This document shows positions 8,716-14,897 of a stretch of 64,000 nt of DNA, piece by piece. The notes under the pieces were generated by a model. That model saw only the letters and a program-made list of their open reading frames with translations, did no database searches and had not been told where the DNA came from. Source of the DNA: Angelakisella sp. (GTDB lineage: Bacteria > Bacillota > Clostridia > Oscillospirales > Ruminococcaceae); the NCBI GenBank assembly GCA_020024515.1, contig JAHHTR010000001.1, positions 1-64,000 on the forward strand, read 5' to 3'. The position numbers were made by a program, and so were the translations under genes. Numbering within the stretch: the first letter of the stretch is position 1; the number at the start of each line of letters is the position of its first letter.

Positions 8716-9665
8716 ATTATTTCCCTCCTGTATGTCGGACAGATGATACCCGAAAGAATATCTGCCACGGTATTGAACAAGACAAATAGGATGGCACATA
8801 CCAGAATGGATCCAGATATTCCGTAGATGTCCATTCCCTCACATGATTTAATCAGATAACTGCCTAATCCATCAATAGAAAAAACTCTCTCAATCAATGC
8901 AGAAGTTCCAAACAGAGCTGCACTATACTGGGCCAAAAGCGTAATGGCAGCAGGCAGTGCATTTCTTAATACCTGTCCATACACAATTTGTGAATTGGAA
9001 AAACCTCTGGCTTTTGCATATACAACATAATCACTTTTCAATTCGTTTAAGATAGATGCCCTAAGAACTCTTGTTGCAATACAGATAATTGGTACAGCCA
9101 TCGAAATTGATGGCAGTATAAGTGATTTGAAACTTCCATCTGCAATCACATGAAAAAGTGGTATTTTAACTGCAAACACCGCCAAAAGTACCAAAGCCAG
9201 CCAAAAGCTGGGGACACAGATTCCGATAATACAAAGAACCCTCGTCACATTATCAAAAATTCCATCCTTCCGTATTACGGAAATCGCCGCTATCAGAACA
9301 GTAAATAATATCACCCAGACGATTGCCATAAGAATCATTATGCAGGTGACCGGTAATGCATTCGCAATATTCTCTATAACAGGCTTTCGGTTTGTGATTG
9401 CGGTTCCCAAATCACCATGAAGGACACCTTTTATATAGTTGACATATCTTTCTGAAAAGGGGGCATCTAAGCCAAGGCTTTCCCGAACTGACTGCACCTG
9501 CTCATCTGTTGCAAAGACATTGTTCTTCCTGACAAGCATTTCCGCTGGGTCGGTTCCCGTGAAAAGCTGTAGGCTGAAACTTAATGTGACAACACTCAAA
9601 ATGACAAGGATGAAATTGATGCTACGTATAGCAATTTTTTTTGTGGTTTCTCCAGCAATTCGCAT
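8712..9665 (-). CDS. ABC transporter permease (OppB/NikB-like)
   Basis: A membrane protein of 317 residues and the first gene of the uptake operon. The N-terminal helix is followed by a periplasmic-type segment containing SLGLDAPFSERYVNYIKGVL, typical of OppB/NikB, then five more helices and the ATPase-contact loop around YVVYAKARGFSNSQIVYGQV. The start is ATG 9665 with GGAGGG seven bases upstream; a TTG at 9680 lies within that signal and is rejected. Upstream, in order towards the promoter, lie a DtxR-like box, an intrinsic-terminator-like hairpin, and a promoter flanked by AraC-type direct repeats, so expression appears doubly controlled. Confidence 0.9.
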   Translation of the reverse strand: MRIAGETTKKIAIRSINFILVILSVVTLSFSLQLFTGTDPAEMLVRKNNVFATDEQVQSVRESLGLDAPFSERYVNYIKGVLHGDLGTAITNRKPVIENIANALPVTCIMILMAIVWVILFTVLIAAISVIRKDGIFDNVTRVLCIIGICVPSFWLALVLLAVFAVKIPLFHVIADGSFKSLILPSISMAVPIICIATRVLRASILNELKSDYVVYAKARGFSNSQIVYGQVLRNALPAAITLLAQYSAALFGTSALIERVFSIDGLGSYLIKSCEGMDIYGISGSILVCAILFVLFNTVADILSGIICPTYRREII

Positions 9666-9686
9666 GAAACATCCCTCCAAAGTTAG

Positions 9687-9705
9687 TTAGGTTAGGCTAA
9701 CTATT
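9687..9705. promoter_or_regulatory. DtxR/IdeR-like operator before the permease operon
   Basis: The plus strand reads TTAGGTTAGGCTAACTATT. The DtxR consensus TWAGGTTAGSCTAACCTWA matches at 16 of 19 positions, with the left half and centre perfect. It lies nine bases upstream of the ribosome binding site of the first permease gene. A DtxR-family regulator with intact metal ligands is encoded at the other end of the same island. The match is direct; the binding is inferred. Confidence 0.75.
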
Positions 9706-9709
9706 GATT

Positions 9710-9740
9710 TAAAAAAAGCAGCCGCTTTTCAACGACTGCT
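9710..9740 (-). terminator. Intrinsic terminator or attenuator between araC-type gene and permease operon
   Basis: Minus-strand AGCAGTCG (9740-9733) pairs with CGGCTGCT (9724-9717) across an eight-base loop, followed by seven T. It is a well-formed terminator for the AraC-type gene. It also lies about 25 bases downstream of the expected start site of the permease promoter (TATAAT at 9777-9772), so transcripts from that promoter must pass it. A conditional attenuator is therefore possible. Confidence 0.75.
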
Positions 9741-9771
9741 CTACAGCATACTCATCATTAGCATCTTAATT

Positions 9772-9837
9772 ATTATAGCATACTAAAGTGGTGCATTCTA
9801 TGACCGAACGGGTCGGTTTTTGCTCCGATCGGGTCAG
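9772..9837 (-). promoter_or_regulatory. AraC-activated promoter with 21-bp-spaced direct repeats
   Basis: Minus strand: CTGACCCGATCGG (9837-9825) and CCGACCCGTTCGG (9816-9804) repeat with a period of exactly 21 bp, two helical turns. The expected -35 (9800-9795, TAGAAT) is poor, abuts the proximal repeat and stands 17 bp from a perfect TATAAT (9777-9772). A weak -35, perfect -10 and tandem direct repeat is the classic layout for activation by an AraC-family protein. The distal repeat overlaps the stop codon of the AraC-type gene. Confidence 0.7.
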
Positions 9838-10805
9838 CGATACTTGTGACGGTACACCTGTGGCGTTACGCCTATAACAGATTTGAAAGCGGCGGAAAAC
9901 TTACTTTGGTTTTCGTATCCTGCCGTGTTCCCAATCTCTCCGATACTCAAAGTCGGTTCATAAATCAACATTTCAGCAGCGGCCTCCATACGCTTTTCCT
10001 TAATAAATGTGCCAATAGGCGCTCCTGAAATAGACTTAAAACACCGTTTTAAGCTGGATTCTGACAGTCCAAACATGTAGGACAGATCCTGAATTGTATC
10101 TCTGCAAAAAGGATTTTCAATGATGTATTGGTAAACTTTCTGTGTTTGTTTGGATATATCCACAGAAAACTGCTGTGGTCGGCAAACAGCACTACCATCC
10201 AAAAGACTTAAAAACAGCAGTAGTTCGATGCTCTTAATCCAAAAATATGGACCTTGGATACGCTCATCTACTGAGTATAACTCACTAAAGATATGGTCAA
10301 TTTCATGTTTGGACCTGATGATAAGGGAACGACCATCCGTACACAGACGATCCCTTATTTGTTCCAAACAGATGTGTGCTTGTTGAAAGCCTTGATCTAA
10401 AGTTTGCTGTGCCGTTTCCATTTCTAACAACACAGTGACACCTCGATATTTTTTCAACGGAATATGAGAACCGAGAAATATCTGTTTATCTTTGGAGAGA
10501 TAATCAACACAGAGGTCACCTTCGCCCAAAAAGCTGACTGATCCACCTTCCAGTTCACACTCATAGCATCCTTCCAAACAATGATTAATCTGCAAAAAAT
10601 TTTTTTCAAATCGGATAGGACGGAAACAGGAGTCCATTTTTAAGTCATTATAGGTAATTTGAATACCAGGTGCAACCTCAAAACGCCGCATGGTTCCTTC
10701 GCCTGATTCATTTCCTTCGTGCAACACTCCTACTGCTGTTTCTGTCTCTATTCCAGTTTTATAAATATTATGAAATGTACCTGCTCCTCTAGTTACATCA
10801 AACAT
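9834..10805 (-). CDS. AraC-family transcriptional regulator (YbtA/PchR-like)
   Basis: A 323-residue regulator. The C-terminal 100 residues hold the two AraC helix-turn-helix motifs (DTIQDLSYMFGLSESSLKRC and LSIGEIGNTAGYENQSKFSA) and the closing GVTPQVYRHK. The N-terminal 215 residues form a sensor domain containing LEGCYECEL and an acidic GDLCVDY stretch, similar in layout to PchR/YbtA proteins that sense ferric siderophores. The start at 10805 has AGGAGG upstream, and a good sigma-A promoter precedes it. It is likely to activate the permease operon through the 21-bp repeats at 9804-9837. The inducer is unknown. Confidence 0.88.
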   Translation of the reverse strand: MFDVTRGAGTFHNIYKTGIETETAVGVLHEGNESGEGTMRRFEVAPGIQITYNDLKMDSCFRPIRFEKNFLQINHCLEGCYECELEGGSVSFLGEGDLCVDYLSKDKQIFLGSHIPLKKYRGVTVLLEMETAQQTLDQGFQQAHICLEQIRDRLCTDGRSLIIRSKHEIDHIFSELYSVDERIQGPYFWIKSIELLLFLSLLDGSAVCRPQQFSVDISKQTQKVYQYIIENPFCRDTIQDLSYMFGLSESSLKRCFKSISGAPIGTFIKEKRMEAAAEMLIYEPTLSIGEIGNTAGYENQSKFSAAFKSVIGVTPQVYRHKYR

Positions 10806-10851
10806 TGTGATCCTCCTAATTCAACCGTTTTTTTCTGATTTATAACATTAA

Positions 10852-10880
10852 ATTATATCTTTTTTTGTGATAGAATTCAA
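10852..10880 (-). promoter_or_regulatory. Sigma-A promoter of the AraC-type gene
   Basis: On the minus strand TTGAAT (10880-10875) is separated by exactly 17 bases from TATAAT (10857-10852), about 45 bases upstream of the ATG at 10805. Confidence 0.7.
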
Positions 10881-10921
10881 GTCAGTTTCTTTGCCACTTT
10901 CGATAATGTGTAAGATTACAA

Positions 10922-11467
10922 TAGATGTGTTATAGTATTGCAAAAAAAGTGACGAAATGAAAAATCTATGTTACAGTAAGTTTGCGACAACTAAACTGAA
11001 AGTGAGGAAAATCCATCTCGTCATGAAAAGTGTAACACAAACCTGTAAATATCGTCAAGCCTTAATTTTGTATTCCAAAAAATACGGAGTAACCAAAGCC
11101 ACTGTAAGATACAGAACAAACCGTCAATATATCTATCGTTGGTTAAAACGGTATGATGGTACATTGCAGTCTTTATCTGACAAATCTCACCGTCCACATC
11201 ATCACCCAAACGAACATACAACATAAATTAATCCGTCCATTTACACTCCGACATAACGGTAAAGCAGAACGTAGTCACCGTAAAGATAACGAATATTTTT
11301 ATGCAACACATAAATTTTATTCGTTTGATGACTTTAAAAAGCAACTTGCTCTACATAACAGAAAGTACAATAATTTTCCTATGCGTCCTCTAAATTGGCC
11401 TTCTCCTGCTGATTACATCAACTCTTTTTTAACAACAGAAGAAGTTTTCTGATTTTGTAACACATCA
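10922..11467 (+). mobile_element. Internally deleted insertion sequence, IS3/IS481-type
   Basis: A degenerate element bounded by short imperfect inverted ends: GATGTGTTATA near 10924 and, on the other strand, GATGTGTTACA near 11466. It contains a transposase gene that kept its N-terminal helix-turn-helix and C-terminal end but lost the catalytic core. At about 545 bp it is less than half the length expected of an intact copy. The exact ends are uncertain because the inverted repeats are short. Confidence 0.6.
11023..11452 (+). pseudogene. Transposase remnant lacking the DDE core
   Basis: The first frame (ATG 11023 after GAGG to the stop at 11226) encodes a helix-turn-helix N-terminus: YRQALILYSKKYGVTKATV and YIYRWLKRYDGTLQSL. 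The second, in another frame (about 11200-11452), encodes the conserved C-terminal end IRPFTLRHNGKAERSHRKDN followed by YNNFPMRPLNWPSPADYI. In intact relatives roughly 200 residues with the catalytic aspartates lie between these parts. Here they are missing and the frames do not match, so the element cannot move by itself. The family (IS3/IS481 superfamily) is recognised from the retained ends. Confidence 0.8.
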
Positions 11468-11606
11468 TTAACAAACCTACATTATCATTAAAATATTTCA
11501 TCATATGAAATACATGTTTTGAATTCAAAATAAGGATAGAATTAACCTGTAAACATATAAATTATAATTTAACTTAAAATAATTCCAATTATCATAATAT
11601 TTTATA

Positions 11607-11658
11607 TTGACATATTAAATATTATTGTTATAATAGTATTAAATAGAACAAATGTTCT
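11607..11658 (+). promoter_or_regulatory. Strong promoter followed by SOS-like operator
   Basis: TTGACA (11607-11612), 16-bp spacer and TATAAT (11629-11634) form a near-consensus sigma-A promoter. The perfect palindrome AGAACAAATGTTCT (11645-11658) lies at about +5 to +18 and fits the GAAC-N4-GTTC core of Gram-positive LexA boxes. A further inverted copy of AACATTTGTT lies near 11675. It drives the phage-type pseudogene at 11728. LexA or a phage repressor could be the ligand. Confidence 0.55.
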
Positions 11659-11727
11659 AAAATGCTACTATAAAACATTTGTTTTGAAAAATTAATTTTA
11701 GTATAGTTTTAATAGGAGGAATAATAT

Positions 11728-12292
11728 ATGAAAAAAGATAGTAAACGAATCAGTAATATTAAATGTATATACTCAGATAAAGAAATGGATTATAAAAAAA
11801 ATATACTATAAGACAAAATTACTTTTATCTATATATAGAAATATTGTATGGCAATCTTTAAATGCAAATGACAATATATATGATGATATAATTGCTATAA
11901 ATGCAGATTTTTACAGTAATGAGTTAAATACTGCTCTTACATATCTGACAGATTTTGCTCCGACTGAGGAAAGAACAATTTTTGAAAATCGTATAAATTC
12001 TTTATTTAAAACTAAATAGATAATAGAACTTATTGATAAAGCTATGTATAAAGTGTATTTATATTATGATAATGGTGAAATATATCATCAACTTTTAACA
12101 ATGAAATATCTTTCATCTTATAAATATACTGAAAATAAAATATTAGATATTCTTCATATGGAACGCAGTACATATTACAGAAAGAAAAAAGAAGCCATAA
12201 TGCTTTTAGGAATATCACTTTTGGGATACTCAATTCCCGAAATGAAAAAGTCTTTAAACAATGTAGCAAATTTAAAAATTAATTGTAATTAG
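11728..12292 (+). pseudogene. Broken phage-type regulatory gene (ArpU/sigma-like)
   Basis: The ATG at 11728 follows an AGGAGGA ribosome binding site. The frame breaks at a run of eight A (11794-11801), continues one frame over through WQSLNANDNIYDDIIAINAD, then meets an in-frame TAG at 12017-12019. It resumes in the same frame with YYDNGEIYHQLLTMKYL, and finishes with a helix-turn-helix-like end (ILDILHMERSTYYRKKKEAI). This layout resembles phage ArpU-type late regulators and similar small sigma-like proteins. One frameshift plus one nonsense codon makes it a pseudogene; the family call is tentative. Confidence 0.6.
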
Positions 12293-13112
12293 GACCTGTT
12301 AACACTAATTGACAAAAAAATTTTTATGTTGTAGAATAAAAATATGGAAATAACAAAAGAACAATACGAGCAGATAGAGAAATATTTACCTCGGCAACGT
12401 GGTAACGTAAGCATGAGCAACCTCCAACTGATCAATGCGCTGCTGTATATCACCGAAAACGGCTGCAAATGGAGAGCATTGCCGGAAAAATACGGGAATT
12501 GGCATACAATTTATGTACGTTGAACAGATGGAGCAAAAATGGTGTATTGCAACGTTTATTTGAGGCACTGCAATCAGAGGGTATCATCAAAATCAAAGTA
12601 AATACCATTTGCCTTGACAGCACTACGGTAAAAGTTCACCCGAATGGAACAGGAGCGTTAAAAAAAGAGGAAAACAGTCTGTAGGATGTTCACAGGGTGG
12701 ACTGACCACAAAAATTCATATGATTACCGCATCTGACAGAGCAGTTGTTGAATTCTCGTTATCCGGAGGGGAAACGCATGACTCACCGGAAGGAATAGCT
12801 TTACTTAAACGTATGAAATGGCAGAACAGGCAGACATATATTTTAATGGATCGTGCATATGAAGGGGATAAAATGCGTTTAACAGCAGTAGAAAGAGGTT
12901 TTATTCCTGTTGTTCCTCCAAAAAGTAACCGTAAAGAGCCGTGGGAATATGATAAAGAACGTTATAAGCAACGCAATGAAATTGAACGCTGTTTTCTTAG
13001 GTTAAAACGCTTTCGTAAGATTTTTACCCGCTATGATAAGCTTGATGTGATGTTTTCCGGTTTTATTTTCTTAGCTATTGTTTTTGATACAATTTTAGGG
13101 TGAACACACTCT
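12291..13112 (+). mobile_element. Degenerate IS5-family insertion sequence
   Basis: An 822-bp element with imperfect 18-bp inverted ends: AGGACCTGTTAACACTAA at 12291-12308 and, on the other strand, AGAGTGTGTTCACCCTAA at 13112-13095 (12 of 18 identical). It contains a single IS5-type transposase split over three frames. Its left end touches the stop codon of the preceding pseudogene. Confidence 0.75.
12344..13103 (+). pseudogene. IS5-family transposase, frameshifted
   Basis: The N-terminal frame (12344 to the TGA near 12521) reads the IS5 DUF4096-like domain (ITENGCKWRALPEKYGNWHT). The middle frame holds the first catalytic Asp in ICLDSTTVKVHPNG. The last frame holds GGETHDSPEG, the second Asp in YILMDRAYEGD and the closing Glu region RYKQRNEIERCFLRLKRF. 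The second frame change occurs at TTAAAAAAAGA near 12660, where many two-frame IS5 relatives use programmed -1 frameshifting. The first change, near 12520, has no such signal and is probably inactivating. Confidence 0.85.
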
Positions 13113-13150
13113 AATTACCTTCTTAAAAATATTTATTTTCGAAGTATAAC

Positions 13151-13191
13151 AAAAAAGCCTGTAAACTGCTACTATAAGCTAGTTTACAAGC
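13151..13191 (-). terminator. Terminator-like inverted repeat downstream of the IS5 remnant
   Basis: GCCTGTAAACT (13157-13167) pairs with AGTTTACAAGC (13181-13191) with one mismatch. On the minus strand it is followed by six T. It could be a second terminator behind the tRNA transcript or a leftover of the IS insertion. Confidence 0.5.
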
Positions 13192-13292
13192 TTTATATCT
13201 TTCATTAGTGTATAAAAAAGTTATCATTTAAAATTTAGCTAAGCTTTCAAAAAATAGTTAGTATTATATTATACTCTTTATAACGTGAGAAC

Positions 13293-13327
13293 AAAAAAAT
13301 AGACGTGAACAATACTTTGCTCACGTC
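13293..13327 (-). terminator. Intrinsic terminator of the tRNA-Pro transcript
   Basis: On the minus strand GACGTGAGCAA and TTGTTCACGTC (13327-13302) form an 11-bp stem with one G-U pair and a four-base loop, followed by TA and seven T. A separate short palindrome, AACGGCG-GTT-CGCCGTT at 13333-13349, lies between it and the tRNA and may help 3' processing. Confidence 0.85.
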
Positions 13328-13348
13328 CCACAAACGGCGGTTCGCCGT

Positions 13349-13424
13349 TGGTCTGAGTGACCTGATTTGAACAGGCGACCTCTACCACCCCAAGGTAGCG
13401 CGCTACCATCTGCGCCACACCCAG
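13349..13424 (-). tRNA. tRNA-Pro (anticodon GGG)
   Basis: Minus strand: a 7-bp acceptor stem (CTGGGTG with CACTCAG, one G-U), a D arm around GCGCAGATGGTAGCGC, an anticodon stem CTACC/GGTAG with loop TTGGGGT giving GGG at positions 34-36, a T loop TTCAAAT, discriminator A and an encoded CCA (13351-13349). It reads proline codons CCC and CCU. It has its own promoter and terminator and stands alone beside mobile-element debris, the usual setting of an integration hotspot. Confidence 0.92.
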
Positions 13425-13440
13425 ATAAAATTACCAAACT

Positions 13441-13469
13441 ATTATACTATAAAAAATCAATCAAGTCAA
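13441..13469 (-). promoter_or_regulatory. Sigma-A promoter of tRNA-Pro
   Basis: TTGACT (13469-13464) and TATAAT (13446-13441) on the minus strand are spaced by 17 bases, with the TATAAT 17 bases before the tRNA 5' end. This gives a very short leader as expected for a tRNA gene. Confidence 0.8.
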
Positions 13470-13758
13470 GATAAAAATCTATTCTATACCCCCACTGTTT
13501 AAAAATATTTCTTATTTTTTTGCTTTTGATTTTAACTTAACAATAAAAAATATATAGTAACCACATTATTCAGTTAAATCATTAAAGTGTCACTAACTAT
13601 ATAATATATTTATTAATCACTTTATAAAACAAATTACATATATACTGTAAGCTATTAATTATTTGAGTAAATCTATCTAATAAAACTAATATTTTTTAAA
13701 GTTTTTTAGTCATTTTTAGCTAAAATAAAGAAACAGCTAAAAAGTTTTAAAAAAAAGC
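13470..13758. other. AT-rich gene-free spacer before flagellin
   Basis: No open frame or RNA gene is recognisable between the tRNA promoter and the flagellin promoter. The right half repeats an AGCTAAA motif (near 13718, 13734 and 13756), each copy followed by A- and T-runs. This resembles curved or regulatory upstream DNA, but no specific binding protein can be named. Confidence 0.5.
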
Positions 13759-13785
13759 TAAAGTTTTGATTTTTAGTGTCGAATT
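13759..13785 (+). promoter_or_regulatory. Sigma-28 (SigD/FliA) flagellar promoter
   Basis: TAAAGTTT (13759-13766), with exactly 15 bases between TAAA and the -10-like GTCGAATT (13778-13785), fits the TAAA-N15-GCCGATAW flagellar consensus with the central CGA kept. It is 120 bases upstream of the flagellin start. No sigma-A promoter of similar quality is seen there, which supports late-class flagellar control. Confidence 0.7.
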
Positions 13786-13796
13786 ATATTGTTGTA

Positions 13797-13843
13797 GGGG
13801 AAACAAAAAAGATTTTGTGTGCATACGAAATACTTTGTTTTCC
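13797..13843 (+). other. Stem-loop in the flagellin mRNA leader
   Basis: GGGGAAACAAA (13797-13807) can pair with TTTGTTTTCCC (13833-13843) around a loop. It lies within the untranslated leader from the sigma-28-type promoter. It could stabilise the abundant flagellin mRNA or take part in translational control; no specific regulator site is evident. Confidence 0.45.
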
Positions 13844-13905
13844 CGACAAAAATAGTAAAAGCTATATGGATATAGCAAAATAAAAATTTAAGGAGATAAA
13901 AAATT

Positions 13906-14769
13906 ATGGTTATTCAACACAATACTATGGCTATGAACGCTCACCGTTCACTAATAGGTAACAACAGCATGGTTCAAAAGAACCTAGAAAAACTATCAAG
14001 CGGTTACCGTATCAACCGCGCAGGCGATGACGCCGCAGGTCTTGCTATTTCAGAAAAAATGAGAGCACAAATCAAAAACTTGGAGCAATCACAAAGAAAC
14101 GCGCAAGACGGTGTTTCTCTTATTCAAACAGCCGAGGGTGCGCTAACAGAGGTGCACTCAATGCTAAACCGAATGGTTGAACTAGTTACCCAAGCTTCTA
14201 ACGGTACATACACCGCCGAAGACCTTAACTCTATAAAGTCTGAGACCGACTCGTTGGTAAATGAGATTGACCGTATCGTTGGCGACACGAATTTCAACGG
14301 CAAAAAGGTTCTAGACCTTACTACCGTGAAAGACCTCAAAATCCAAGTGGGAGACGGAACTAACGCGGTAATTCAGCTATCCGACCTCTCAAAAGTTTAC
14401 GTAGGGGCCGACTCCTACTCAGCGGTGGACTGCTCAACCCTCAAACTGACCGGAAGTGCAATCTTCTCAGGATCAAACTCATCGACAACGCTAAATTCAA
14501 GCGCCCTGGGAACCGTCCAAAATGCGATTAAGGCAATTTCAGACCTACGCTCAAAATTTGGTGCTTACCAAAATCGTTTGGAACATACGATAAATAACTT
14601 AGGGACAACGACGGAAAACTTGACAGCTTCTGAGAGCCGTATCCGTGACTCCGATATGGCTAAAGAGATGATGGCATTCACAAAGAACAACGTCCTATCC
14701 CAGGCGGCTCAGAGTATGCTAGCTCAGTCCAACCAGCAACCTCAACAGATCCTCCAGCTTCTAAGATAA
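13906..14769 (+). CDS. hag: Flagellin
   Basis: A 287-residue filament subunit. The conserved N-terminal D0/D1 region (residues 1-140) has VIQHNTMAMNAHRSL and LSSGYRINRAGDDAAGLAIS. The C-terminal D1/D0 region (about 200-287) has ESRIRDSDMAKEMMAFTKN and the terminal QQILQLLR. Only about 55 residues lie between them, so outer D2/D3 domains are minimal. That middle is rich in Ser and Thr (SGSNSSTTLNSS), usual targets of flagellin glycosylation. The start follows AAGGAG, under a sigma-28-type promoter, with its own terminator. Codon choice is more G+C-rich than in the genes around it, as in highly expressed genes. It is followed by three putative modification genes. Confidence 0.96.
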   Translation: MVIQHNTMAMNAHRSLIGNNSMVQKNLEKLSSGYRINRAGDDAAGLAISEKMRAQIKNLEQSQRNAQDGVSLIQTAEGALTEVHSMLNRMVELVTQASNGTYTAEDLNSIKSETDSLVNEIDRIVGDTNFNGKKVLDLTTVKDLKIQVGDGTNAVIQLSDLSKVYVGADSYSAVDCSTLKLTGSAIFSGSNSSTTLNSSALGTVQNAIKAISDLRSKFGAYQNRLEHTINNLGTTTENLTASESRIRDSDMAKEMMAFTKNNVLSQAAQSMLAQSNQQPQQILQLLR

Positions 14770-14814
14770 TTTTTTAACCGCTGGAGTTTAACTGCATATT
14801 ATAAAATGATAAGG

Positions 14815-14845
14815 CCACAGGCAATGCACTGCCTGTGGTTCTTTT
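14815..14845 (+). terminator. Flagellin terminator
   Basis: CCACAGGCA (14815-14823) and TGCCTGTGG (14830-14838) form a perfect 9-bp stem with a six-base loop, followed by TTCTTTT. Genes downstream must rely on read-through or a promoter of their own. Confidence 0.88.
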
Positions 14846-14897
14846 AAGTTTAAAATATATAACCATGTTAAATATTTTATAAAAGGAGTTGTAAATA

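Noticed and set aside
12655..12725. Second frame change of the IS5 transposase as plain damage
   Set aside because: It falls at a run of seven A followed by G, where two-frame IS5 relatives use programmed slippage, so only the first frameshift counts as damage.
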